Assembly (NCBI GenBank): GCA_030704615.1
Contig: CM060731.1
Coordinates: forward strand, 31,806,001 to 31,870,000
Source of the DNA: Takakia lepidozioides
Taxonomy: Eukaryota > Streptophyta > Takakiopsida > Takakiales > Takakiaceae
Direction: 5' to 3'
DNA length: 64,000 bases
Part shown: one piece after another, positions 47,338 through 59,462 of the stretch
Layout of the letters: the number at the start of each line of letters is the position of its first letter
Position numbering within the stretch: the first letter of the stretch is position 1
Notes under the pieces: model-generated
The model's database searches: none
Told to the model about the DNA's origin: nothing
The model's input: the letters and a program-made list of their open reading frames with translations, nothing else
Made by a program: the position numbers and the translations under genes

Positions 47338-48099
47338 AAACAAGGTGCAAAATTTCTAAACTTTAGGAGGAAATCCTATGGTAGATGTGCGGGTACATGC
47401 TGATGCCCCTTAATGTTCAATAATTTCTAAAATTGAGAAAATTAGTCACAAAATATAGCCAAGAGTGTGTAGCATACATGAGACCACATGAGTTCACTAG
47501 GGCGGCTAGGTAGGTGACACTCTTCATGCCACTCCAATCATCCCTCGATTCCCAGCCCAAAAGATGAGTGATCCTTGGTGAAAATTCGTCCATGTTAGAC
47601 ATTTTATTTTAATGGTTTGTATTTTTCTTGTGGGGCTGAGAGGTTGGATGCAGAGAGGGAGCCATGTAACTTGTGTCGAATTCATCTCGGTCTGATAGTA
47701 TCAGCAAATGATTACGCCAAAGAGAGTGATCCGATTGGGGTGGGAGATTCAGGGATAACTCAATACTGAAACAATTTTAACAAGTCACAAATGGTGAAAT
47801 CCTAGGCTTAGTATGTCCATTGAACAAAAGTCAGGTGTGGTTAGTGTTCTAAATAGGTTTTACTAATTCTCATGTTATTTTATGTATACAAATTGTAATT
47901 GCTCATTTACTAGCATGTCAATACCAGTTTCATACTCGGACGGCACAAATGGCACAAATACATACCAATGAATGTTTTTGAAACAATTAGAGCCTAAGTA
48001 ACAGGTTGTAAGGACTAAGGACAGTTGATCGGATTTTCTCCATTGACTTCTATATGATGCAAAGTCTTTGCCCTTAAAAAAGAGCCAAAAAAACAACAA
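47338..48099. other. Intergenic, no supported gene
   Basis: Only short open frames without recognisable domains. Confidence 0.4.
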
Positions 48100-48221
48100 C
48101 TCAAACTCATCATAGCACCACGGAACTTAGGTGGAGACCATTATACGACACCCAACAAGGTAGCAGGATTGCAGCCCAAATTCATCTCCCTGGCACTCAA
48201 TGCACTATCCAACTGAGCTAC
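48100..48221 (-). repeat. tRNA-derived SINE, family A, copy 1
   Basis: Minus strand: box A GTAGCTCAGTTGGATAGTGC, then CATTGAGTGCCA, then a box B-like region running into AATCCTGCTACCTTG and TGGGTGT. The same order and spacing recur at 57419-57648. It is not a functional tRNA gene because the B box is degenerate and the acceptor stem does not pair. Confidence 0.65.
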
Positions 48222-49647
48222 GACGACGACGACGGATGGTTGTTCTATACTAATGATCACAACCGATATGAGACATACAATATACGTACTTCTATATACA
48301 ACTGCATAATGTATTAACAAAAGAAAAACAACATCCAACATATGGCCCAATGGTTAAAGCACAAGGTTCAAAGCCACAAGACAAGTGTATGTTTGATGTC
48401 ACCCCTCTTCTGCCAACCTAACTTCTGAAAGTGGCTCATGGGGTCAACCTGTCACCTACTTTGTGGTAACTAAGGAATTCCAAGGCTTGGGCTGTCGGCC
48501 TTGTCCGCGTGTCGACCTTCTAACTACGGATGGCAACAGTCCTATGGGGGTGAAGTGTATGCGGTAAGGAAAGAACCCAAGAGTGCTCCTGCTGGACGCA
48601 GTGCAAGTACACTGAGGGGTGCCTTACTGTGGTTAAGTTTTGACATCAGCAATCTGCATCGAGCTCATCAGTTGACCTTGGATACACAGCGGAAGATTAA
48701 GGTAATCCTACTCCGGAAGACAATCACAGTCAACTGTCAAAGTGCTCCCTGAGAGTTGACACTACAAAAAACTGGACAGAAGTTGACTACACCATAGTCT
48801 TAAGCTTGATTATGCTTGCTTTGACAAGAGTCAACCTGCATAATTATGAGATCGGTCAAAACATGAAGAGCAAACAAAGATTGTCAGGTGCAACAGCAGC
48901 TACAATGGCGGCTGCACTTGTAAGCTGGCCTGACAAAGCGGGTGGCCGGGACCTGCACAAGCCCACCGCCCACTTGACTTGCGCTTGATCGAGGCTGGTA
49001 CATTCACGAGCAATGCTTGATCTCTCCAAGAAGAAGACGTGGAAAGAGGGGAATATGATATTTTTTCCTGGGGAGAGGTGAAATTTATTGCTGATCTGTC
49101 GTACTGCGTGCACGAGGCTTGGGTTACACTAGCACTAGCTGGATTTGCTTCTTTGCAAGTGAGGAGGAGAATACAATGTGGATTTGGCCCGGGTGGAGCG
49201 AAAGCTGTCCAGTTTCACCTGAGTGAACTGGCCAGCTGCAGACATGCCGGGTACGGTTAGCAGGAACAGTGGGTGAGGTGATCTGGAGAGCGACTTGGAA
49301 CCCTTCCAGGGCTGCAGGGTCTAGTATGCAGCGGTGCCCACCCTCCTCACAGGGCGACCAGATACCGACCGGCCTGGCAGTGAGAAGTTGAGGACCGTCC
49401 TTCATTGCGGACCAACTTTGATAGCTGAAGTGGCCAAGCTACCCCTGCCATTATTGCCAGTCTCTGAATTCTTGTGCATAAGTAACAGCTCTTGAGCGAT
49501 GAAGTTGCAAGATCATCGCAGCTGCTCAAATCTAGACTCATCGCTTTTGGACAGAAGAAGACGTGAGGCGCAAGTGCTCATTCCACTGACATTGCATAGG
49601 CGCTGACCCAACTGTCGAGCACTGAAATACACTTTAATTTTGGAGCC
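48222..49647. other. Intergenic, possible further SINE-like head
   Basis: A GAC/CGA triplet run adjoins 48222-48236. At 48345-48400 (+) tggcccaatggttaaagcac and, about 45 nt on, atgtttgatgtcaccc could be degenerate A and B boxes. The region nearer 49.6 kb should hold the promoter of the GDSL gene. No other gene is supported. Confidence 0.35.
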
Positions 49648-51958
49648 ATGCTGCAACAAAGTGGCGGTCTTTTGGTTTGGGGGGTTGTATTCCTGCTTTT
49701 CAGAATCACCCATGTGGCCACCGGACAGAAGCTTATGCCCGCCATGTTCATACTTGGTGATTCACTCGTCGACTCTGGCAACAATGACTACTTTCTCACT
49801 CTGGCTAAGTCCAACTTTCTTCCCAATGGCATAGATTTCGAGGGCGGGCGACCCACCGGCAGATTCTGCAATGGCCGCACAGTTGCGGATATACTTGGTA
49901 AGTTTGCAAGCAATTCATAAGACGGCAACCTGACCTTACTCATTTCTTGTTCAAATTCGGAGATGTTCATTAAAGTCTGACAAGACGGTCTTCTCAAGTT
50001 CTAACATAATCTGTTTGTTTCCTCCGGATCATGTCCCCATTCTTGGATCAAATGTTTTGCTAGTGCAGAGATACCTGGACACTGATAATTTAAAACTTGG
50101 GTACCAGAGTTTCAAGAGCTCTGTCAAACACGTGTAACTTACATGTTGAGTTCTCGATCTCAATTGCAGTTCAGAAATTGGGGCTTCAAACTTTTCCTCC
50201 ACCGTACTTGGCTCCCACAACACGAGGCTCTGTTATACTTCGAGGCGTCAACTACGCATCTGCTGCTGGTGGCATTCTTGACTCGACAGGCTACAATTAT
50301 GTAATTCAGACTCCAGCCCATTTCGCTAAGTACTATGCCGACGTACAATTATACATACATGTTCATTCCCTGATTGTGATCTTGTGTTTCTGCCATGGAT
50401 TGCCACCTGGGCACACATATTGGTTAGTTTGGTTGGTGTCATCAGTCCACGGAAAAGCTACTTTGTGCATACTTGTTGAAGGCTTAGGAGTCGTGCATGA
50501 TATGTGATCCATGGGTTCAGTTGTTTGAAGGTACGGGCTCTAAATATTTTTCACTGAAATGTTGTACTGTAGATTGGACGTAAGTCCCTGAACGCGCAGC
50601 TAAGTTATCTCTCAAATACAAGGTCACAATTTATCAACCAGGTTGGCCTCAACCAGACTAATCAAATTTTTACGAAGTCACTCTTCTATGTCACAATCGG
50701 AAGTAACGACTACATCAACAATTACCTGCTGACGGACTCTCCGACTTCACGACAGTACACCCCCCAACAATACCAGAACCTCCTGATCTCCACGCTTAAG
50801 CAGCAATTGACGGTAAGCATTAACGACCTCGTGCAACCTTACAAATGTTAGATCTATATCTCGGTTTCTCATATACGTACAGCAAGTAGATTTCACGTCT
50901 TAAGACCTATCAGTGACTAGTTACAGGCTAGTCAGGGCCGGGCACGTTGTTTTTGTCCAGAGCATGTTCAATCGGATCAGACGTGTACTGACTGAATTGA
51001 GCACTGCATTCATGAACATCAAGCACTTAGCCACTCTAAAATTATCAACCTCAAAGCATCACCTAGTCTTTGATCACAAGGACACTGGTGATTAAGGTCG
51101 ATCAACAGATTTTGGAGACCCAATCGAGCTTCGGCCTCTGATTACCCTCTACACATGTTGTTGGAATCTTATGCAGACATTGTACAACCTGGGGGCTCGA
51201 AAGATTTTCGTCTTTGGGGTGGGTCCTTTGGGCTGCATTCCCTCTCAATTGTACAGCCAAAAGAGCCCAAACGGGCAGTGCATCGGATTTGTCAACAGCT
51301 ATGTGCGGGGGTACAATGCGGCTCTTCAGTCCACACTGAAACAACTGTCTGCAACGCTTTCAGGCGCAACGTTTGTCTACGGCAATTCCTACGACCTTGT
51401 TTTCTCCTACATCAACAACCCTTCTTCCTTCGGTATGCTGCTGCACCTCCATCTTTTTGTACATTCGCAGATCAGTGATCCGTCCACGGCTCTACGTAGT
51501 AATTCACATTTGAAGTTCTATCCGCGCTGTGTTGGCCATACTCAACGGATTTCTTCCTGACCAGTATCGTATCCAAATTGTAATCTAGATGTTAAATCGG
51601 ACATCCCTATCACTCTCGTACTAATACAGACGATGCAGCTGACTTCAGAACTCTAAACCTGTACTGCAAGTTAGAACTCTCGCGTGATGATCAGTATCAC
51701 GACTTTGCGCTAACTTGGAAAAGTGTATGTGGTGCAGGCTTCTCCTTGGCGAACCGGGCATGTTGTGGAGGAGGACCTTACAAAGGGTTTCTTCCATGCC
51801 TTCCCACCGTGGCTCCCTGCACTGACCGAACAAATTACGTTTTCTGGGATCCATTCCACCCCACTGAGGCCACCAATTTACTGCTTGCAGGCTCCTTCTT
51901 TGCTGGGGGCATCCAAGATAGTGACCCCATCAACATCAAGCAGCTCGCTGCTCTATGA
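49648..51958 (+). CDS. GDSL esterase/lipase (SGNH hydrolase), secreted, five exons
   Basis: Exons 49648-49897, 50170-50300, 50573-50812, 51177-51432 and 51738-51958, all GT-AG, give 365 residues, a usual plant GDSL length. A hydrophobic N-terminus ([11 protein letters not shown]) with a likely cut near ATG-QK predicts secretion to the apoplast. The catalytic parts are complete: block I with the nucleophile Ser39 in [15 protein letters not shown], block III G170-x-N172-D173 in [11 protein letters not shown], and block V Asp330 and His333 in FWDPFHPTE. The pair CC in [11 protein letters not shown] is typical. Such enzymes cleave acyl esters of lipids, cutin precursors or other substrates, and the substrate cannot be told from sequence. 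It shares intron positions and phases with the gene at 59.5-62.3 kb and faces it. Confidence 0.96.
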
Positions 51959-52577
51959 GCGTACTGCCTTCCCCCCACCTTACCAGCACGGAGTTTGTTG
52001 CAACCGCAACCTAGACCTTTCAATATGATTTCAGCACTGCACCTCCGTGATAGAGGATTCGAATAAAAGACATTTCATTCTTTGGTTGAGCAAATCTCTC
52101 CCAAGTGGGAGTTCTCATATCTCATGTTCTCTGCTGAGTTCACTAAGACATTGGCTTGAGGACCACCTGTTTTCACATCAATTATACTTGTCTGGTGAAT
52201 GGCTTCTGCAAATCTTCCAACTTTTCTATCAATTCAATGGTTTAGAAGGAATTGTACCAGAACTGGTGGAAAACTGATACAAGTAAACAAACCGCGACAG
52301 GAAGACTTTGTGCCAACAGAATTGCATGAGCTACTGCTATTGCAGAATTTACGAGAAGAATGTAAGAGAATTTTGCAATGAGACTAGAGATTCCTTGCAC
52401 AGCACATTCACGAGGGCATAAATAGGTTCACTTAACTTTGAAATGTTCAGGAACAATTGCTGGAAATGACACATACAATTGATAAGCAACACATAATGGT
52501 AGTGAAACACATTGCGAGTTTCGTGTTCACTCAAACCATGTTGTCACTTTTTCAATTCACATGTCAAAGGGAAATTA
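51959..52577. other. Intergenic between GDSL gene and Nudix gene
   Basis: Convergent 3' flanks. Nothing recognised. Confidence 0.45.
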
Positions 52578-55421
52578 CTATGACTTCATTAAAGGGCCAA
52601 GAAAGCTGAAGGCTCGCTCATAGACTGGCTTCTTAAATATCACCGCCTGCACACAGGAGAGAGAAATATGAACATAACCGCCGACATGAAGCAATTCTTA
52701 ACAAGAACTAGATTCATCTTCAACAATGTCAAGCCATGTAGTCTTTGACTCAATTATCTATGTCCAGCGCACATGATGATGAGATGGAACACGAATTCCA
52801 GAGTCCTTACTTGCAAATGCCACAAATACTTCCTTGATAAAGCAGCCATTGTGCTAGGTTAGCACAGCAGAGGCATCCTACGATCACTTTTGATGAACCT
52901 TTTTTGTCGGGTGATGCTCTGTTCTCTGTTTAGGGCCTTTGTGTGAAGTGAATCGTTGTCTCAATCTCCTTTTTATACAACAGTAAGAAGAACAGAATAA
53001 CAATGTCGGAGTAACTTTACACTTTCTGGCATGTAAATCTAGAAGCAGTGGAGGACAAGGGACAAAACTCACATTCGTTATTACATCTTCAACAGGCACC
53101 CATTTCCACTCTGAGAACTCAGGTGCTTCCATGCCATCGCCAGCCAAGTTGATCTCACTTTCATTCCCAGTGAATCTAAAGAGGAACCTTGAAACAAATT
53201 TGCCCAGTAATAAGCCCAAACACTTCACCTCAATTCATCAGCCCCATTCCAGGGGACAGAACTAGCTTGATTCATCCGACTTGCACAATAATATAAAAAC
53301 AGAACAACTTTGAATCAACTTCAAGCATTGGAAACCTGGACAGCTTCTGTCACTTCTAGCTGCAAAGTATGCAAAGGAAGTGGCCGCACTAAAGGGACTA
53401 TTGACATACCATTTTTGGGCTTGACCAGTCCATTCTCTGCCCCACAACACAGTGATCTTTGCCTTTACATCAGGTGGGAAGTCGTATGTCAACCACTCTG
53501 GGACCTGCAATGTCCCTTCAGTTATGGCCTGCTCTTAAGGACACCTGTATATGTACGCTTTCAAGGAGAGACGTTGAAAGGTCACGACAAGTCACAATCT
53601 GAGTACCTATCCGTTTGCAAGTATACCTAGCAAACATAAAGTGCTAAGTCTTGCAGCAGGAATCAGTGGTCTGTCTGATCAAACTTGCAAATGGTGTTCA
53701 CACCTTCTCCAGGTGCTACAAAGTTCAGATGGTGGCCCCCCAAAGATGCCCTTTATCAGCATTACTCACCTGCTACATGAAACATCACTGCCAAAAATAG
53801 GTGTTTAACCCTAGCACCCACACATGAACAAAATACACCATATGTGACTGTTTACAGACTAAGCCGATATCTCCCGTACCTCTCCAAGGAATGCAGCAGA
53901 GGTGACACCTGTCTCCTCCCTCAGTTCTCTGAATGCTGCAGCTTGAGGATCTTCTCCTTCCTCCACACCTCCCTACACTACCCCACTCCCAACCAGTTCT
54001 CACCCTTTACATCATTGTCTCTCCACCTTGTCCCACACCAAATCTACAAAGCTGTTAAAATGACATTCTTGCATGATAAGCTGCTGATATCTGAACCCCC
54101 AGATTTATGTACGTTCGGCTGCTCCAAAAAAGTGTGTCACCTCGCTCTACGTTGTAGAGGCTCTAACTACCCTTGTTGACTCTGGCAATCTCAAGGCACA
54201 CACCAAATCCCCAGAAACCAAGGGAATGTACTCGAGCAAATAGCAGAAAATCAAGCACAGGTAGGATACAATACCTGAGGCATTTGCCAAGCTCCAGGAG
54301 CATCCAACCGTGAAGCCACAAAAACCTGTCAGTGAAAAGGGTTTTTGCATTTACAAGCAAACAAAGTCACTCCGTTTGAGAGACCAAGTAGGCAGAATTG
54401 GAGTAAGGAAGACAAAATTCCATTGCATTTTACAAGAGACTCAGAAGAGCATCTAGAGATCTCCTCCCTCAAATTTTGGTAAAAACAATTGTTGAGAAGC
54501 TCCGTAAAATTTGACTAGCGAAATGTAAGGCACCTCAATTGTAGTATCAGAGAAAAAGGGTCACATTGTAGAAAGAATGTGGAGGACAGACTTGACATCT
54601 TGTTCCCCGCGAAGTGGCAGAGTTCCGGGGGTAGGCTTCGGAACGCAGAGCAACAAAGTTGCGAAAACTCTGCATTTTCATTCTTCAGAGTAGGATATGA
54701 CATCGAACTCCTTGGCTGTCGTTCGTGCGATGTACAAGGCAGTTTCAATGTATACGTCTTCTAATCCGCTACCACAGCGGAGACGGTAATTTATTCGAAG
54801 CAATGCTCCTCCATAAATGGGTAAGTAGGTCGACTGAGGCGTGCATGCCCACACCTACTTCGCACATCCTTCGGAAAGGACAAGTGCCATAAGAAACACC
54901 TCAAGGACCAATTTCATTTGACACCGTAGGTAGAAGTGCTGTCGACACAGCTGATTTTGATACTGTCTAGCACCTGCCAGACTTTCCACAATAAATTCAA
55001 ATTGGATTCACGAAAATGGGGCATCAAAATAGGTTACCCGGAATAGGTCACCTCTCTACCATACCTCATTCTTCTCGTTGACGAGACAGATCCCGACATT
55101 GGCGCGGTAATTTGGTGGAGGCCCGTTGGGAGCTGCAGCCATGGAGGACGCGAAGAATTCCCGATGTACCGTCCCCCTGAGATGTTGACAACTCCTGAAA
55201 CTAGGACTTGCAAGCCTCTTGCTCCAGACACCACCACCTCCCCCCAACCGCAAGATCAACGCAGCGTCTCTCGCAGGATATGTGGAGAAAAGGCGCCGCT
55301 GTGAAGGGAAAAATTCCAATCTGTGTGAGAAGAGTGCTGGCCTCACAGGCGGGATTAGAGAGACAGAGAGAGAGGGCAGAGCGTCCACGAACAGCATCTG
55401 CGCCGCTACTCTCACAACCAT
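52578..55421 (-). CDS. Nudix hydrolase, RppH-like / plant NUDT26-27-like, organellar, six exons
   Basis: Exons (minus): 55421-55065, 54325-54275, 53972-53880, 53504-53410, 53187-53073, 52646-52578, joining to 259 residues with GT-AG borders. The first about 90 residues are rich in Ser, Arg and hydrophobics (RRLFSTYPARDAAL), a probable plastid or mitochondrial transit peptide. The catalytic part begins at NYRANVGICLVNEKNE and continues SRLDAPGAWQMPQ. A full Nudix box follows (137-159: GGVEEGEDPQ, then RELREETGV) with E152, E155 and E156 for metal binding. Next come EWLTYDFPPDVKAKITVLWG and EWTGQAQKWFLFRFTG. Plant relatives split diadenosine polyphosphates, and some act on ppGpp. The RppH-like 'WQMPQGG' signature supports this group. 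The start is the first in-frame ATG of exon 1 and an ATG nearer the domain (MAAAPNG) is an alternative. Confidence 0.94.
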
Positions 55422-55554
55422 GGCTCCCCCGCTCGCACCTGGGCCACCTTTACTGGCTCCTTGAACCCCTGTGAGATCTTGAACACACGTTAACTAACAG
55501 AAACGAACCTGCTTTCATGGAGCTTAACGAAAACTTGATGCATTACCTTACCGG

Positions 55555-56093
55555 AAAGTCTAACCCATGGTTGGGTGGTGGTAGGCGCACCTAAATTTAG
55601 CCCCATTCACATATAAGGTATGGTGTTATTAAACAGAAATGCCGAGGTGGCTGCCGCGCTGGCAGGGGGTGTTAGCATAGAGTTAAAGGGGTGTTCTTTT
55701 GTTGTGACCGGACTGGCGCGCTATCATCAAAATAGCGTGGCCGCCGAATTCGGATGCCCCAGCAGCACCTGCAAGCACTTCAAAATAATGAACCTCACCA
55801 AATTTCGTCCCAACTCCCCTGCTATCTTGGGGCGGTTTGGTGTATGGCATTCTCCCCCGCTAGCTACCACTCAACCTCACATGTGATGACTCGTAGCGGG
55901 CAGATGGCGGGGCCACTCTCACCTTAGGGTGGCGCCATTACTCCCCTATCTTTACGATGGGTTGCTGCTGGGGCTCTTGCCAGCCCGCGCCATCTAGCTT
56001 GCCTGCCTCACCATACGCCTCCTTAACATAGTGATGGCGGGGCAGTTTAGTGAGCCTCTACTGGGCATGCTCTTAGTTACTACTCGAAGATTC
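55555..56093. mobile_element. Possible MITE with imperfect terminal inverted repeats
   Basis: The right end, reversed, reads GAGCATGCCCAGTAGAGGCT then cactaaactgccccgccatc. The left side has cctaaatttagccccattca in a similar arrangement. Both arms carry a GGTATGGTG or GTATGGTGAG-like block. The interior is GC-rich and non-coding. Ends and target site are not sharp, so this is tentative. Confidence 0.3.
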
Positions 56094-56579
56094 CCCATTA
56101 AAAAAACATATATGTAACAAGCCCAAAATAGGGCCTATAACTCACTGCTACGAAACCCCGATCTCTGCCCATCGTCACCCTCATTCTTCCCGGCCTCTCC
56201 CGCGGTCTGTCTGTCTGCACAACACAATTGACAGGTCCGGCCAATATGCAATTGCTGGATTTCTACTCTTCACTACTACTATGTTGTTTGCTGCACACTA
56301 TGGACGGAATTTTGAACATTGAGCGGTCGCGTCGCAGAATGTAAGTCGCCAGTTCCAATTTCGAGTTCAAAATTCTGCATATTCATCTTTACTTCGCACT
56401 TCATCTATACGTTCTACAACTTGTCAGCAATGAAACTTCAACGTATTTCTTAATCAGTATATTTTCTTCATTTTTTGGAATAAATGCAAATCCAGTAGTT
56501 GATTTATGTCCACCAATATCTCTTGAAGATATCGAAATGTTGTAAAAAAGATTTTTTAATATCTTCAAGGTTCATATGC

Positions 56580-56830
56580 TCAAGGTATTATTTATTCCCC
56601 TAATCATTCTAGTCCTACGATTTTGTGATGGTAATTGGGCAAGAGACATTGATGGACGTAAATCAACTACTGGAATTGCATTTATACTTCTGTTCGAGTA
56701 GTAAACGTCAAAGTACAGTTGCTTTATCTAGTACTAAAGCAGAATATAAGGAAGCTGCCGAAGCTTAAAAAGAGGCAGTATGGTTAAGACAATTATTACA
56801 AGATATTGAACATTCTCAATCCTTTGCTAC
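56580..56830 (+). pseudogene. Copia RNase H remnant
   Basis: In broken frames the plus strand reads GNWARDIDGRKSTTGIAF, then RQSTVALSSTKAEY and KEAVWLRQLLQDIE, the end of a Copia pol RNase H domain. Several stops and shifts are present. It is a different lineage from the 41.6-47.3 kb element. Confidence 0.75.
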
Positions 56831-57306
56831 ATTCACTTTATTACATTATCAAGTTTTTCATGCCTATATTTGGAAATGTTTTCTGTATTTCAGACCAATT
56901 TTTGTTGGATGTACTACATTGTGTAGCATAACCTAGACACGAATTTTTAACACTATCAACAATTAGCATTTGTGCACTTATATATCGATCATACCAATCT
57001 GAGATAAAGCCTTGTCCAGTTAGAGAGGGATTTGTTACTATATCCACGGGAGATGTAGTACTGGTGTCTCAAAAAGATAAGAAATTTTTATTTTCCATGT
57101 GAAGAAATTAGGTCCATCTAATTTCTCGATGTTCTTGGTTTGATCTGACATTGCTAAGATATTGCAATATTAATCTATGCCAATAGAATCTTAGACTTGT
57201 GAAAATCTGCTTTATTCATTTTATACTCATTGATTTTCTGGGCTCTCTACAAAAGGAGACCCATTTTCAACGCGATGAAGAAAATCTATGTGTAAGTCCT
57301 AATCTA
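56831..57306. other. Retrotransposon-like debris
   Basis: A minus-strand frame (57047-56841) and AT-rich sequence lie between an RNase H remnant on the plus strand and a primer-binding-site-like motif on the minus strand. This suggests two overlapping or nested dead elements. No clear domain is seen. Confidence 0.35.
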
Positions 57307-57340
57307 GCTATGATACCATGTTAGAATTATTAGATACACA
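57307..57340 (-). repeat. Copia-type primer-binding site and LTR end remnant
   Basis: The minus strand reads ...TTCTAACA then TGGTATCATAGC (57318-57307), one base from the initiator-Met tRNA primer site TGGTATCAGAGC that follows the 5' LTR of most plant Copia elements. The LTR would start at 57319 with TGTTAGAATT and run rightward. Its far end was not found. Confidence 0.6.
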
Positions 57341-57418
57341 TATTAATATAAACATAATACTTCATAGTATGAGCTCGTCACCCAACCGCAGAAGACACTC
57401 TAAAAATGAACCAATAGT

Positions 57419-57648
57419 CAGTAACTTAGTTGGCAAAGTGCACTGAGTGCCATCCGGATGACCCTGCGGTCAAATCCTGCTACTTGATGGGTGTGGTACG
57501 CTCTTCTCCTCCTTCCCTGCCCGGTGTCGCATCGGAAAGCCTTACGGCGAGGTTATTGAGAGGTTATTTTCTCCTCTCTCTATCAAGGGGCCTGATTTGT
57601 GAGCTGTCGCTCCCATGTGTTTTTCCTTAAAAAAATAAATAAAAAAAT
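57419..57648 (+). repeat. tRNA-derived SINE, family A, copy 2, with A-rich tail
   Basis: Box A-like taacttagttggcaaagtgc, then cactgagtgcca, then box B-like gcggtcaaatcctgctac, then tgggtgtgg. A body of about 140 bp follows and the element ends in an A-rich tail (aaaaaaataaataaaaaaat). Head blocks match 48100-48221 in order and spacing. The size of about 230 bp fits a plant SINE. Confidence 0.75.
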
Positions 57649-59462
57649 GAATGATTCATCTTACATGAAGGTCTTGCTACCGACTCCCTAATGTACTAGA
57701 TGAACTCATCCTCTAACAACGGCTACCTGGTGTGATCAGTGGGATGATGTTATTTGAACTTGGATGAACCATAACAAGTTGTGGAGAAGTTTCCATAAGA
57801 GAAGGCTCAACGTTTATATCTAGCAATCATCAGTAGGTGTGAATAAACGAATGATATCTGGAGTGACGTGTTAGCTATCAAATGGAAGTTAAATTGGGTG
57901 TTCATTTAAGTCTTTAAAAGCCCCTATCACGAGAGGGGGGTGCTTAGTAATCTACCGTGCTTGCCTACGCTGTCCGATGAAAGTTAAATGCAGAAATAGA
58001 CTGCCCAAAAAATTTAGAATGAAGCCCTCCTAGGAACGAATGTCAGAAATTCAACCCGAAGACCTGTCCTTCTGAATTTATTTGAATACCGTTGCATTAG
58101 CCGCACACATATGTGATATAAGTGTTTTTTTAATTATTTATCATGAAAATTTCTGGAACTACAAAAATTTAAAAAAAAGCCTGCCGGACACCTTCTTTAA
58201 GAAGAATTATTAGTCCGGCGGGTCCTGACGAATAGCATAGGCAAGTACAATAGTGCTCTAGATACTTATTGAGCTAGTATATAATTTTCTTATGGTACAT
58301 GTCCCATATTTTTGCATTTTAGGGCCTTGGGTGGAGATTAGTTAGTAGTCGGTAGTAAGTTGAAGTGGGAGAGGCCTTGACCCTCCCTTATAGGTATACC
58401 CTCTCAGGGCGGCCGGGCTAGCTGGTTCGCGCCCGGTGTGCACATTCCCACAATGGGCGCCTGGACGGGGCCGGACAGACGTCTTCATCCCATCGCCCTC
58501 CTGCTTCGCTCTACTGCACCCTTTCCTGCATCCCTATTGGTTGCTCCAATACTTCTGACCTTCAAATTTTTCACCAACCTATGTGCATTTTGCTAATGCG
58601 CCCGGACTGTTCCTTGGTTTAACTTGCAGCCGAAATTTTCATTTATACCACTGGCTTTTGAACAATTCAATGGTGCCTGACCACTCAAGGCGCCCATCCT
58701 AATCATCATTATTGGAAATTCCTTCCTACCCTTGGGAATGTTGTGGAGAATGTTGCAATCTTTTATATGTTCCAATTTCTTTGGCTCAAACAATTATCCC
58801 ATATCGTTTGCGCAGATTGATGCTGCTCACGGTAGTATATGAAGACCCCATGGAGTCTAACACCGTCTCATGAGTACATTTATACTATGTCTGTAGTGAG
58901 CTTTAGGTTGCCTCCTGTTCCCTCCAGTTCCTTGAGCGAGCTTTCATGGAGATGCACGAGTATGAATGATGTAGTCTCGGATAATTATGTTGCAACAGCG
59001 ACAAGAATGGCCTGGACGTGGTGTTGGGAGTGAAGCAATACGTTGGGCATGAGTGGGAATGGTGATACACAATGAGAATCAGAGCATCTGAAGGCTAGGG
59101 ATCGATTTGGCCCAACCGTTGGTTCTATTGCAGACAGTGGAGTCCACGGCGTCCCAGAAAATTTAAAGCTTGAATCAGAGATATGTTTCTCCTAAAACGG
59201 TTTCGAAAGGCTTTGAACGAGCTTTGAATGTGAACTCGCGTGCTATGCAATCGCTGTCCAGAGAATTCAACCCAGGTAGCAAACTCGAGCTCTGAAAACA
59301 AGGAAACCGGCCAAAGGGACAATTCGATACGACAGTTGATAGAAATTTGAACATCAATTTAAGCTGGCCAGGTACAGGACGCAAAAAATATCACAACCCT
59401 GAAACAGGACCAATCTGGCATGATCTTGAACTAGCTCCATGCATGAATTCCTAGCTGCATGA
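57649..59462. other. Intergenic, no supported gene
   Basis: A degenerate tRNA-like pattern may be present on the minus strand at about 58040-58115. A weak LINE-tail-like string (gtctcatgagtacat) occurs at 58865-58879. No gene is supported. Confidence 0.4.

Noticed and set aside
48180-48240. Candidate tRNA gene (box A-like GTAGCTCAGTTGG)
   Set aside because: The B box is degenerate and the arms do not pair; the same block recurs in a longer SINE-like element at 57.4 kb.
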